A stretch of 64,000 bases of DNA from Progne subis subis (lineage: Eukaryota; Chordata; Aves; Passeriformes; Hirundinidae), in the NCBI GenBank assembly GCA_022316685.1, contig JAKJHU010000005.1, forward strand, positions 12,812,707 to 12,876,706, given 5' to 3'. How positions within the stretch are numbered: position 1 is the first letter of the stretch; every line of letters starts with the position of its first letter. Under the pieces are notes generated by a model. It made no database searches and was not told where the DNA came from. It saw only the letters and a list, made by a program, of their open reading frames with translations. A program made the position numbers and the translations under genes. This document shows, piece by piece, positions 1 to 12,810 of this stretch.

Positions 1-3000
1 TGCCAGGGAGAGAAAAATCCCCTGCAGTAGAACAGGCTGGGCATTTGCCAAATAGAAAATAATTTTGCAGAAAAGCACCTAAGACACAGGAGGAGCACCT
101 AAGCTCAGGATGAGTCAGAAGTGTAGCCTTGCAATGAAGAATATTAACTTAGCATTGGATTTATTAAAGAAATTTTAGGCAGCAGCTCAATAGAAGTTAT
201 TTGTCTATTCCATTCAGTATCTGTACAACTTCATCTGGAACCTTGTGTCTGGTTTTGGCCTTACTCATATTAAAGCAAGCCTAAAGGAAGGCCACCAAGG
301 TACACCAAGGATGCATATGGTGTACAAGCAGACACAGAGACAACTATGGTTTTCACTTTTAAGAGGAAATATAACAGGGGATCTTCTTACCATTTTGTAT
401 TGGGCTAAAGATAAGTTTCGGAGAATTTTTTTTACGTTAATTGTCAAAGTATGAGAGGCATTGGACAAAACTTGGAACAATGGAAAATCGGTAGATATTT
501 TTTTCACACCTTGAAGATGGCCTTAGCCTTGCAAGTGGTCCTTCATTAGGTCAACTTGTTCCTAGACCTCCAAACTATTCTATTCTACCTATATTTCTCC
601 CAAATTTATTCTATTATTTTCTTCTGTTAAAAAGAAGTATTTTAGGTTTTGTATAGCACTCCTGCTGCTACAATTAAAAAGCCGACATAATTTTTTATAT
701 TTTTATCCTTCATTATAGATAGGTGCTGCATCATAGAAGAGCTGTATCTTTATGGAGACCAAATAAGCTCTGATTAATGACATTGAAATGTTTTCAAAAC
801 AGAAAAGCAAAAGACATTTGCCCAAAGCACATGGCTAAAATGAGAAACTTTTATTTTAGGAAGCTTGGCACATGGGAGAGTGAATATTTCCTAGAAGAGG
901 TACCAACTGATATTTTGAAAACTAGAATAAAAGTTCCTAAAAATGGAACTACCAAATGGCTTCTTGGAAAATATTACCAGCATATGACTGGATAATGTGT
1001 AGAGTATGAAGTCAGAGCTAGTTCAGGGTGAAAATAGTGCATAGAATGCTGTACCTTTTTCTAGCCAACAGTTCAGTCAGTTCTGGAACTCAAAGCACAC
1101 AAAAATGGGTGCCTCAAAGCACCTAACCTAAGTTTTAGGTTCTGCTCAGAAAATAGTAGATCAGAACTTAACACCAGAATCCTGGTACCTCCTAAGATTC
1201 GTGTGAATATAAAATACAGGTAATGCTCAAAACAACAGTAGTAATATCTCTCAATTATCTTTACTCATGTGACAGTCAGACTGGCCAGTAACTACTTTCA
1301 GTCTTTTCTCACAGGCAATAAATTAGCAGGAAAATATCTTATATTTCTACCCTCCTTGGTCCCTCTAAGACTACAGTCATTAAAGGCAAAGAATAGACAA
1401 CCAATGAAGTTATATTCACCAGCGAGATTCACCCAGAAAATTCTCCACTTGAATTCTTGCCAACTGACAGATTTGTGAGGTAGGAAGGGATGAAAAATGG
1501 ATTATTCACAGAAGGATATTTTGGGCTGTCTGAATGGGCTTCAGAGTTAATAAACAGGACACCTGAATAAAAATTCACCATGATTGATCTTTTCAACATT
1601 GGAAAACCTTGGTCATTCAATGACTGTACAAAATCATCAGAATTTTTACATATACAGCCCAAAGAAAGTGACTTATTAGCATAAAGAAACTCTGAAATAC
1701 AGTGAAAGATTAGCCAATCCCTGCTGCAGCACAGAGTAATTAAATTCTAGTGCTAAGACTGTAAAAGGAAGGGTTGTAACATACTTTGTTAAAAGTATCC
1801 TAAATTATTTTTCCTAAATATAATGGCAAAACTGGATGGGTGGAGGAGAGGGGATTTAATTCCTTCCTCCCAAGAGAGATACAGTTAATAAACGGAGTAT
1901 TTTTCTTCAGCACTGTTCACAGAAATTTTATGTCTATCATGCTGTGCATTAAAATTGAGGGTTTTTTCTTCATAGATTCAAGTAATTTTTAAAATAAACA
2001 GTAAAAATATGTACTCTGGTTTAGGTACATTTAAACAATTTTTACAAATGTTATGCAGCTGGGAAAATACCTTCATGGCAGAAGGGATCTTCCTTTCTAT
2101 CATATGTAAGGTTTAAAACAGGAATTTTTATAGAAGAAAGCATATCCACAATTTTGAGAATTTTTAAATTAACTATTCTGACAATTTTATTCCCCAATGC
2201 AAGGGTATTATTACTTCACTTCCATAAAATCAAACTTTCATGCAGGAAGCAAAAAAATTACATTAATATATAATGTATTCCCAAAAAAAGGACTGTATTT
2301 CCACAGTATTCAGAAACACAGGATATGCACTCTGTTAGTCTGCTTATTTTTGACCTCTGCTTTGGTGGGATCAAGCCATTTGATCTCCACACAGGCAAAT
2401 TCTCAACCCAGCTCTTGAGAACCTTCCAAAATATGACATGCAAACAGAAGTGGCAGAAGTGTCCTTTCAAGCTTCTTAATTTATAAACAATTTTCTTGTG
2501 AAACCACCTGAACCAATTCTCAGCTCTGTCCAGCCACCACTCTGGGCTCAGCCAGGGTGCTGGACAGTCCTACAAGGAAGGCAGCAAGTTAGGTGGGCAG
2601 GAAACATCTCAGCCCCTGTGGCTACCGCTCCGTGCTCTTTCTCCCAAGCTCATGATCCAGCCAGATGTGTCTGAGGTGGTGTTAGCAGGAGCTCTGTCTA
2701 CCAGCCTTCTGCTGCTGGGCCTCATTTCAGCAGCCTGGGGACAGAAGTAGTGCCTGTCTGGCCCTGCTAATGTAATTTTTTTTCCCTCTAGCTGTCCTAT
2801 CCTCAAGCTGAGTGCCTATCAACCCACACTGTGCTGATTACCACTCCTAAATAACAAATCACCAGGAAACCACTCTACCACTGACTCTGCATTATTACGC
2901 TCCTTTCAGACCTTCTAGCTGCTCAATATACTGAGAGCTGGTGGAAAAGTTGCCAGTGTAGTAAGCAAATTTAAAAGGATTTGAATTTTATTGTCTCAGA

Positions 3001-4696
3001 GCAAGCACATTGCTGAGAGGAATTAACTGGAATCAACCAGTCAGAACAGTGGCTTCCCTTCTCTTCGTACACCCCAGTCTGTATCTGAACCTGTGCATCC
3101 TATGCTTAAATCAACTGCTGGAGCATGTGCCTAAAATATGAGAGAGGTTGCATCTATTTAAATCTGCCTCTGTGCTCTCTGGACTTTATTGATTTGGAAG
3201 AATTGTGGTAGCAGGCCTCATTCCTGTATTCTTCATTCTCATTCCTGTTGCCTTTGAAATTAAGCAAATCAATAAAGGCTTTAGTTCCCTTACATCCCAC
3301 CAGGACCAGGATTTACCATGAAGTCATAAAAGTGTTATTGACTAGTTCAAATTTTAATAGCTTTGCAGCAACAACAAAAAGATTTCATATAATCCCAAAC
3401 AACCTTCCTGGAATGAAGGCTGGAATTTCTTATGAAATTTGGAAAAAGTACTTATTTTGTGTTTAAATTCATTAACATCCCCCTCCTCATCATAGTCATA
3501 AACATTCAGGTCAATCAAAATATTTCATTCAGATATGTTTTTTATTTTTCTGTTGGTTTCTGAATATTTTTGTTAAAATCTCCATTTTAATTACTTTTTT
3601 ACTGTAATGCTTAAATTCTTACTGATGTAAAAACCATACGGAATATTTTTCAAAAAGAGAAATAGAAAATAACACTATTCCAAGAAAAAAAATCAGTTTG
3701 AAATGTTCCTAGTCAATATTTCCTACTCAAATGCTCCTACTTGAATATTTCACTTTTATTTCCCTACTTGTTTAGCATGGTAAAAAGAAACCATTTTCAT
3801 CCAACTACATATAAATGCTCTCATACAAGCTTAAAAATGAAAATCTGATATAATTTCTGTCCTCAAAGTCCTGGTATAATAAATATTTTAATGGCATAAG
3901 ACATTCTGCTATTAATACAGTTATATATTTACAGAATTATTAATTTCCAAATTTATTTTTAATCAACTATTTTATAATTACCTTCTCAGGTAATACATGA
4001 GGAGCATATAGAGGGGAAAATATAACTTTTCAAGGAACAAATATTTCCAGCTTTGCTTCCTTACCTTGGTTTATATAACTGGCTATCAGTTAAATCTTTA
4101 TATTTGTAGCAAAATGAAAGGCATTTGATTTTTTAGGAAAAGTGATTGAAAAAATAACAGAATTAACAAAGTAAGAGAACATTTGAGCAGAAAGTGTTTC
4201 TTTGGAGACAAAGACATCTTCTTGGTAAATTACTTTTATCTTGTAAACATTTTCAAATATTTAGTTATTTTTATTTAAAATTTTCTGACTAAGTTTTCCT
4301 TCTGCTCTTTTGGTTTCATTGGTTAGAAAGTAAGCCTGGTTGCCATCTAATCACGTTCTCAGATCTAAAGGTTTTCTGCGCTGAGGCTGTTACAAGCCCA
4401 TCATGCCCCTCTGGATGAGCCTGGCTTACAGATGCTGCCCATCTCACCCACCATGACTGTACTGGCTCCTTTAACAGGAATCTCTGTCATAAGCTGATGG
4501 CTCTAGTGTCAAAGACATTCAATTATTGTGACAATTTCATAAAGTGGCATTTTGAGATCCCCGATGGGGTAGCTTACAGTAAAATATTATATATTTGCAA
4601 ACATAAAATTAATTACTGCCACACAAGAAAATGGGGAATGTAATATGAGAAAAGATTGTTGATTTCTGTTTGCCCATTTCAGAAAATTAAGACTAT
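1..4696. other. Unique AT-rich non-coding DNA
   Basis: No gene, RNA or repeat family is recognised here. The frames that stay open are short (up to about 80 codons) and have no family resemblance or splice context. The part near 2,500-2,820 is richer in G+C than its surroundings but has no recognisable repeat or exon. The rest is A/T-rich with short homopolymers. Confidence 0.5.
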
Positions 4697-5096
4697 TAAC
4701 TTGGCTTGTTCAGCCTGGTGAAGAGGAGACTGAGGGGAGACCTCATAGCTGTTTAGAATTTCCTTGTGAGGAGGAAGGGGAGGGGCAGGCACTGAGCTCT
4801 TCTTTTTAGTGACCAGTGACAAGAACTGAGGGAATGGCCTGAAGTTCTGTCAGGGAGGTTTAGACTGATCTTAGAAAAAGGTTCTTCACCCAGAAGATGG
4901 CTCAGCACTGGAATAATCTCCCCAGGGAAGTGGTCACAGCACCAGCCTGATGGAGTTCAAGAAGCATTTGGACAACGCTCTTGGGCTCATGGTGTGACTC
5001 TTGGGGATAGTGCTGTGCAGGCCCAGGAGCTGGACTCTCATGATCCTGATGGCTCCCTTTCAACTGAGGTTATTCAACAATTTTTTGATTCGATGA
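4697..5096 (+). mobile_element. CR1 LINE, 5'-truncated 3' end
   Basis: The stretch follows the avian CR1 3' end in the sense direction: a 'cagcctgg..aagagga..actgagggga' block, a 'cttcacccagaag' block, then 'aataatctccccag', 'gtggtcacagcacc' and 'ttcaagaagcatttggacaa'. It closes with a degenerate 'gattcgatgaa' tail. These blocks correspond to the last codons of the reverse-transcriptase ORF and the short 3' UTR of CR1. It is cut at the 5' end, as most CR1 copies are, and carries many substitutions, so it is an old, inactive insertion. Confidence 0.88.
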
Positions 5097-5780
5097 ACAT
5101 GTGAGAGGCAGGAAGGGAATTTCCTAAGAAATATTTCCACATGGCAAAACTTAAGATTGTACAAAAAAGTCCGGTTAGAAAAAGCCTGAACAAAATAGAC
5201 TTATTTAACATAAGAGAGCACAGCATTTGTATGTAATTTCGTGAATGATTAAATTCAGAGACTAATTATGACATTTTGCAATTCCAGTTGCATCCCTCAT
5301 TAATGTCTAGGTTATGTCTAGCTATTAATTGAACAGGAATGAGATGAAAGACCTCCAGACGTCCCTTTCACTAATTCTGGCAGACAGAGTTGTATTGTTT
5401 CTCCCCATGAAGTGCCTGTGCTTTGCAGAGATTGTCTGTTCTTCAATGAGCTCTTACAGACTTTAAGAGCTAACAAACTGCATCTCCAGATTGTTCAGAC
5501 TATTAGTATTCCCTCAGTTTGTTAAAAGTCAAGGACCAACAAACTACCCCAGTAAAAGGCATCAGCATCATCAGAGTCATCATGCCAAATTCAGAACTAA
5601 ATACTTGGCCCATCACTGAGATGAGATGAGATGTTTGTATGGGACTCATACAAACAGCTGAGTTGGGATTGTTTTCTTTGCTAGCTCATACCTTGGTCTC
5701 TCTGACTCACATGCACGTAACATAGTGAATAAATCAGTGTCTAATTGTTACCCTGATGGGTGCTCTGTGGTATACATGTT
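5097..5780. other. Unique non-coding DNA with a perfect hairpin
   Basis: No gene is recognised. A perfect 10-bp inverted repeat lies at 5,632-5,656. Just before it is a short run of TGAGA units (about 5,618-5,632). Confidence 0.5.
5632..5656. repeat. Perfect 10-bp inverted repeat, 5-nt loop
   Basis: TGTTTGTATG at 5,632-5,641 is exactly complementary to CATACAAACA at 5,647-5,656, with GGACT between. The stem does not extend outwards, so it is too short to be a microRNA precursor. No function is assigned. Confidence 0.8.
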
Positions 5781-5907
5781 ATCACAGAATCACAGGAATT
5801 GTATGTGATGGAAAAAAAAAATTATTTTTTCTTCTTGTTCCATATCCCTTGCCATGATCAGGGACACCTTTCACTAGACCAGGTTGTCAAAATCCCCATT
5901 CAGCTGG
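5781..5907 (-). mobile_element. CR1 LINE 3' fragment
   Basis: Read on the plus strand it begins with the inverted CR1 tail (atcacagaatcacagg). It then has the diverged blocks 'gatcagggacacctttcact' and 'agaccaggttgtcaaaatcc', which are the CR1 3' UTR in antisense. About 130 bp survive, interrupted by an A-run near 5,812 and a T-rich stretch near 5,825. Old fragment. Confidence 0.75.
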
Positions 5908-8900
5908 AACATAAACACTACTGTCTTCACTGCCTTTTCCTCCTGTTTTCTTTATCTCGCTCTCTACTGGGAGGAGACAGGAGCACAATGGATTGTGTAT
6001 GTCTTAGTTTATAAAATCTTTGATCCTATGGATCAAAGGAAGAAAGGAGGAATACTTCTGCAAGTTCATGAGAGCTAAGGAAAAAGGACAGTCTATCACA
6101 ACAAGTGATACCAACTTTCAGGGATTTCACACATTTTAAAACACACTAGTACCCCCTGATTTGCCAGTGGCACATTCTACTATTTTATCTCCTTGGAAAA
6201 TGTAATTTCTACTTGAAAAAAAAATTATTTTGCTGAAACTATTCCCATTTATAGATTTTATCTTTCTCAGTTAAAAGCAACTGCAAAAATCCTTTCCATT
6301 CTCCATATCATCTGCTTGGCAATCAGGAGACCAGATATCAAATTATTTATTAAATACAAAAAGACTTCCAGAATGATTAGTAAATTATAGGATTGCTAAA
6401 ATTTAAAAACACAGAGAGAAGCTGCCATCTTTCTGGCTTGTTATGTTTTTGTGCATTGATACATTACAAGTTCAAGCTTTCAGCCTTTATTTCAGTGTCT
6501 ACTCTTCTGGCTAGGAATTATTCTAGATACACAAGCCATAATTAATGAGCTATATGTACTTTCTCCCCATGCAGACATTCTAAAATTCAGTGAGAAGAAA
6601 AATATTTCTTTGAACCCTAGAAATCATGAGGAAAAAAAATCACATACTTTTCAGTAATCACTACAGAAGATTGTATTGGGGAAATCGGTCAGGAAGAACC
6701 CTGCCTGGGATTTAACATAACCTGGCTCCTCAGTACAGGATCCTTACTCCTAGTAAGGAGCAGACTCAGCTACCTCTTCAGCATCCACCTGTGAAAATGA
6801 TTGAATAAAAATAAATTATTATATGCCTCCTCTCAAAACTGAATTTCCCAATCTTTTCTAGTACCCCTAGCAGGAAAGATGTGAGGAAAGAGTCAGAAAA
6901 CAGTGTACAAGCAAATGCACATGGGCCCTGGGTTTGCATGTCAACAACCATGGATACCAGGAAACAAATTTCTAAATAATAGAAAAATTAAACACAGTAG
7001 CATTTAACAAGGCATGTGAGTTAGTCTATTTCATTGTTTATTTTATAAATAGAGATTCGGTGCCTTGGTAATGCAAATTTACACTCTATTGCAAACCTGA
7101 TTCACTAGTTTCCACTGATGATTTGTATTTCATTTGTTCAGTGTTAAGTTACAAGGGTATCCCCTTCTTTTTCAGAGAAAGCAAAGGTTTGTGTATGTTT
7201 AACAATTTATTAAATTTGAGTTTATTTTAATTTCAATTGATGTCAGTGTCCCGATGATAAACTGGTTTATAACAGAGAAAATTTGAGTTAATTCCAAGCT
7301 ATTTCACCAGTCTTTCTTGACCATGTCATATAATCAGAAAGAAGTCAGACTTGCTGTTTTTCAACTGTGAATACACAGGATCATAACTTTTTCCCATTTC
7401 TCTTGTGTAAAATCATTTTAGAATAACAGTGACAACAGATAAAAGAGTGGAAAAAATTATGTGTGGGGCATACAGCACATAATCATGCCAATCAAGATCA
7501 ATTTTTATCAATAAATCCTTGTAAAACTTAGTAATATAAACAGGGCTGACAAAAATAGTAAGAGATAGCAATATATAATCCTAAGAGAGATCTTTTTAGA
7601 CTCTGACTTAGAACTAAATCATATACTAATAGGAATAATATCAAGCAAAATGGATGTAAATATTAGATTTGTTTATCAAACATGGAACAGCTGTCATCTG
7701 TTGTGGAATATCTAACAGGATTTCACACATATTTATGACCTAAATTCTCTAAAATAAGTTTAAAATTATTTGAAAGAAGATATAAGTAAGATTGCAGATT
7801 ATAGAGCTTGATGGAACATCCAAGACAGCTAAAATGTCCATAAATATATGATAAATACTAATAATAACACAAATCCAATGTGAAGCAAGCAAATGCAAAT
7901 CATGAATGTAAAGAATGAAAAAATATAGCTTGAATGAAAAAATACAGGAAACTATCCTTGAATGGAAGAACTCAGTCTTAATTCCTGTTCATCTGAGATG
8001 GTGAGAATAAACTTTGGTGAAAGTAATTTTGACAACCCTGATTTTTTCCAGACTAAATTGTAGAGGTAAGTGCTGATTAAGCTTCACTGCAGCACAGAAT
8101 TCAGTGAATTTCTACTCTTAAAGCCACATTCTTTTGTTCCTGATATACAGTTGAAAAGAAGAAAGTGTACTTTCAGGCTTCTCACAAACACAAATGGCTG
8201 CTAAGCCTTCCTGTTTAATTATTTTAGTACTCAGACACATTTTTGTTTTTCTTTCCTGCCATCAAAACCAACATGGACATGTCTTAACAAGTGAGAAGTA
8301 AATAAACCTGAGCAGAAGAATTAATCTGTCTACAATAGCACATCAATACTGATTTAGTCTCATTTTGGGGCCGTGCACTCTTCCTTCCAGAGTTTTAATT
8401 CTAGTAGTAAATTTCTGTGCACCCATATAAATTCCAGCATGGTTTGGTTATCTCTACACTGTAGTGCAGTGATCAGCATAACCACACTAAGAAGAAAATA
8501 CTATTTGAAAAAGTAGTGGTTACTGTTTTAACTAGGATCCTGTTTCATGAACATTTCTGGGTGAATGTAATGGTTTTAGACATCTCACTATCAGTAGCCT
8601 GTGCAGACCTTTGTCTTTCATTATACTGAAATGGTTTATCAAAAAGTCACCAAGTGTCTGAAATCAACTGGATGGGATATGTTTTGAGGGTATGTAGACT
8701 TAATTAAGCATAAATTCATACAACTATTTTTGTCTCATTAAACAGTAACTGTGGGGCCATTAAATACTGTAAAGATTCATTTAGGAATCTCCTTAAACTC
8801 CCAATTCTTAAGAATACTGAAAGCATAGTGCACAGTGACTGTGATGCCCAAAGCAATTGGCCCATCTAAAACACTGCCAACCTTTGAGTTTGGTTTTGAA

Positions 8901-9949
8901 GACAAGCTACATAGATCTGCACTTAGTAACCTATGCACATAGAAAAGCAGCAAAAAAGGGACACATCAGTACTTCTTGACCTCAGAAATGCTTTTTGAGG
9001 CACCCAACACTGCTGAAGGGTGATGTTTCCTTCCGATAAGCAGAGTAAAAGAAAATAGACATAGTTTTTAATATGGGATCTGAGCTGAAATTTCACAGAA
9101 TGATCTATAAGAGAATAAGTGTTCTGCATTAAAATAAAATTTCATATCTAATATATGATTAGATGGAAACGCTGAGAAGGCACATAATTTTATCTGCATC
9201 ACAGAGGGTAAATGAAAACCTTACAACAGTTTGTGTCAAATTTCAGTTTATCACTGTTCAGGGTATGTCTTGACCAGGATAAGCAGGAGTGATATTGAAT
9301 GAGCAAAAAATTAAAGTGGTTCTATAATTCACTTTGTTTTCATAAAAATATGCAAGACTGAGCTCCAGAAAAAGGAGAACAACAATAAAAGAAATATTTA
9401 TTTACTTTTGAGTATATTTTTAATAAAAGCACATTGACTTTTTGCTTTGAGATTGCTTATAGATTTCATTTTGGTTTGTTTCTTTGAAAAGGCATGGAAT
9501 CAAAGGAACATATAATTTATGGTCAAGGAAAACATTTTATTTTCTTAGAGCTCTCATATAGAAAGTTACCCTTAGGATGAGATAGTTGGGTCTATTTTCA
9601 GTAGCTATATGTAAAGAGTCATGGCTGAATAAAGAGAAGATTTTCCTCCTCTTATATTTTCTTTTATTTATAAATTTTCTCTCTGATACTTTTAATTCAT
9701 TGTCGTTCTTGAACAGAAGTATAACAGAACAATCATGAGAATAATCAGTGGCTCTGACAAGCAATGTATGAAACAAAAATAAAGGTCTAGAACTCTACCA
9801 AATGCTTTGAAAAAGGAAAATCTAGTCTTCACTTGCTCAAAATATTAAAAGAGTTAAAGATGTGTGTGGATTAACTACCTCAATCTTCAGATGCTAAATA
9901 CTTGTCATAAATTAGGAAATCATACTAATTTTATCTGTCTCTAATCCTC
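5908..9949. other. Unique AT-rich non-coding DNA
   Basis: No gene or repeat family is recognised in about 4 kb. A perfect 8-bp hairpin sits at 6,741-6,759. Open frames are short and without family resemblance. Confidence 0.5.
6741..6759. repeat. Perfect 8-bp inverted repeat, 3-nt loop
   Basis: TCCTTACT at 6,741-6,748 pairs with AGTAAGGA at 6,752-6,759 around the loop CCT. An alternative outer pairing (GCTCCT near 6,725 with AGGAGC near 6,756) overlaps it. No function is assigned. Confidence 0.75.
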
Positions 9950-10140
9950 TGATATTATCAAGATTAGGTCTGGAAGGCTTTATCCTGAATGCTGCCATTG
10001 CTCAGGTAGAGCAGAGAATTGCTGGAGCGCAAACTTGTCCCCTAATCTTGCCTCTGGCAGCATCCAGCACTGACAAATTAAGGGCTGGTATCTCAGCTCT
10101 GCAAGCTGTCAACTGATTTCCCAATAGCAAGACAATTTTC
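9950..10140. other. Candidate conserved non-coding element
   Basis: This block is more balanced in base composition than its flanks, has no simple repeats, and contains motifs often seen in developmental enhancers (a GATA-type TTATC at about 9,980 and AAATTAAG near 10,076). It has no open frame. The call rests on appearance only; conservation was not tested. Confidence 0.2.
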
Positions 10141-10744
10141 TATTGCATATCTCCAGTCTATTTCAATTCAGTTTTATCTGACAAATTGGTGACTACAATT
10201 TATAATTTCACATATTCCATTGTAAAATCCATAAAGCAGCTTCTTGGGTCAGGGATGGGCCAGGATTTTTTTTCTCACAGTTGTCCTAGATGAATAATGT
10301 CCTTTGTATTGCAGACCTTGGTTATTTTCAGTGCTGCTCTTTCTCAACTGTATAAATAAGAAATAACTAATTCATGGTTATTGAGAGGAGAAGCTAATCT
10401 CTGTGGTACAGATCACATGATGATGAATGCAGCAGGTTATTTCCTGATCTGTAAGACGTTTGCTTCTTATAGAAGAGGTAAAGACACTGTTATCTTCCAG
10501 CCCCTCTAAAAGTGAACTGAAAAAATTCTCTGGGCTACCATCTTATAAGTTCCCACATGTCCTTTGATAAGATCAACAATTTCCGTGCTTCCAGGAGAAT
10601 AGCTGCTGAATTGTTGTATTCTCTGGTAAGATATTATCATTTTAATTACATTTTGTGGGAATAAGTAAAGGAATACAAGATTTCCTCCTGACAGAGAGAA
10701 AAAGCTCTAATGCATCACCAAACTCTTTAAATGGGAGATGCAAA
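10141..10744. other. Unique non-coding DNA
   Basis: No gene, repeat family or clear regulatory structure is seen here. Confidence 0.5.
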
Positions 10745-10925
10745 CTGCATGCAGTAACTTTTTAAAGTGATCTTAAACAGGGATTAATCTCTGACAAAGT
10801 TCGAGGCAAGTAAGGTCATGTCTTTTGCAAATAGATTGTCTGTAAACCAGGAACTAATTACCTGGGCAATTAACCGGATCAATGCATTAATTGTGCACTT
10901 TGACTTACTTTCAGAGGCCACTTCT
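10745..10925. other. Candidate conserved non-coding element with clustered homeodomain cores
   Basis: Within about 40 bp there are TAATTA (10,855-10,860), CAATTAAC (10,867-10,874) and CATTAATTG (10,884-10,892). Just upstream is an octamer-like TTTGCAAAT (about 10,824). Such clustering fits a homeobox-bound enhancer, but ATTA cores are common by chance in AT-rich DNA. No coding potential is seen. Confidence 0.25.
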
Positions 10926-11794
10926 ACCTAGGAAGTTTGCATAGAGCTCATATCATGCCAGTGTCATGCTTTTCTCAACAGAATTCATGCTGTCAGCCTA
11001 CCAAGGAAATTGTAATTCCCAGTAACCAAGAACCAACAAGAAAACTGTTGAGCTAAACACAGAAAAATTCCAGTACTGCTGTTAACTGCTGTGCACTCCT
11101 ATGGATCTGAAATTGTTTTCCTTTATTGGGGCCAGTCACTGCTTAGTCCTGTAGCATGGACCAGTGTGAACACATTCTCCACCAGCCATTCTACCACTCA
11201 GAGAATTTTGCAGCCCTAAAAAAGACTGCAGAATTCTCTAAGCACTATATTGTTGGTATCTGAATTGTCTATTAAATAAATGTAAACTATCCTGCAGTGG
11301 ACACTTTCATCCAATTCCAGGTCTTTCTCATTCTAGAAAAGTCATAATCTGGGTCTATCCTAGATTTTTTTTTCCTATTTTTTCAATAGAAGTTTGATCA
11401 TGCTAAGTGTCACTTCAGGTATTTCCATGTTGTGAATGTTCTGAAAACAAGGTTTGTTTTCTGGACCATATCTTTCCTCAGTTTCTGGACACTATCACAC
11501 TACTGTTCTCATATAAACTGTCTGGCAAACTGCCACTCACTGTAGGGCCTAAGAATTAATTTTTTTTTTTTTTTTGTAGGAGTACATTTCATCCCCAAAA
11601 CTGCGTATGAGAATCCACACCAAACTTTCCTGCCCTGCCCAGTTAACAGAAGCATGCAGAGACACTGTTGTCACTGGGGGAGATGATCACTATTTGTACC
11701 AAAACAGAGAATGCTGAGCTTTTACTGAAAAAATTGTCAGCCAGTGAGCCTGAGGTTTTATTCATTTCCAGTAAAAACGTAATTTTCTTACAGA
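10926..11794. other. Unique non-coding DNA with a T-run
   Basis: No gene is recognised. A T homopolymer occurs at about 11,560-11,575. A short open frame beginning near 11,668 runs into the following CR1 and is not considered real. Confidence 0.5.
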
Positions 11795-12810
11795 AGAATC
11801 ACAGAATCACTGAATGGTTGGGGTTGGAAGGGACCTCTGGAGTTCCTCTAGTTCAACCTCCCTGCTCAAGCAGGTTCATCTGTAGCAGGTTGCACAGAAT
11901 TGGACTCAGGTAGGTTTTGAATATCTCAGAGGAGAGTCCACAACCTTTCTGGGCACCCTGTTCCAGTGCATGGTCACCCTCATAGTAAAAACTTTTACCT
12001 CCTATTCAGATGGAACTTCCTGTGTTTCTGTTTGTGCCTGTTGCCCCTTGCCTTATTGCTGGGTACCACCGAAAATGAACGGTCAGAGCACCCTCTTGAC
12101 ACCTCCTATTAAGATATTTGTCTGCATTGCTAAGATCCCTCTCTATCATCTCTTCTCCAGGCTGAGCAGGCCCAGTTCCCTCTGCCTTTCCTAAGAAGAG
12201 ATGATCCAGTCCCTTAATCATCTTTGTTCCCTCTGCTGGACCCATTCCAGGAGCTCCATGTCTCCGGTGCTGAGGACCCAGCACAGGACACAGCTCTCCA
12301 GATGTGGCCTCACCAGGGTTGAGTTGAAGGGCTCTTCCTAAAGCACCCCAGGATGCCGTTGGCCTTCTTGGCCACAAGGACACACTGCTGGCTCGTGGAC
12401 AGCTTGTTGTCCACCAGGACACTCAGCTCCAGATCCTTCTCTGCAGAGTTGCTTCCCAGCAGGTCAACCCTTAATCTCTACTGGTGCCAAGGCTTATTCC
12501 ACTTAGATGTAGGACCCTACAATTGCTTTCGTTGAACTTCATCCAGTTCCTCTCTGCCAAAGTCTCCAGCCCGTCCAGGGCTCCCCACATGGCAGTACAG
12601 CCTCAGAAAACTTGTGGAGAGTATGTTCTTGTGCATTCATTACGTCATTCATTAATAATTCGAACAAGAGCGGACCTTGCTCTGACCCCTGGCGAATGAT
12701 GATACACCTCCAGTTAGATTCAGGACTGCTGATCACAGGTTCTCCCTGTGAGCTCTGCCTTCCATCCCCATCACTGTCAACTCATCTTAACACACACTTG
12801 CACAATGTTG
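11795..12810 (-). mobile_element. CR1 LINE, about 1 kb, 5'-truncated
   Basis: In antisense the copy starts with the CR1 tail (agaatcacagaatcac) and runs through the 3' UTR blocks ('ggttggaagggacctctgga', 'caggttttgaatatctcaga' type). It continues into the 3' part of the reverse-transcriptase ORF (antisense blocks near 12,170-12,420, 'ctgagcaggcccagttccct', 'ggccttcttggccacaagg', 'gttgtccaccaggacactca', and 'gttgaacttcatccagttcc' near 12,533). The far end near 12,660-12,810 is weak. The frame is broken by stops and small indels, so no CR1 protein can be made. Apparent frames of up to 138 codons (12,006-12,422, minus) are out-of-register readings of the element. Confidence 0.9.

Noticed and set aside
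12006..12422. 138-codon minus-strand open frame
   Set aside because: It is an out-of-register reading of a CR1 LINE, not a host gene.
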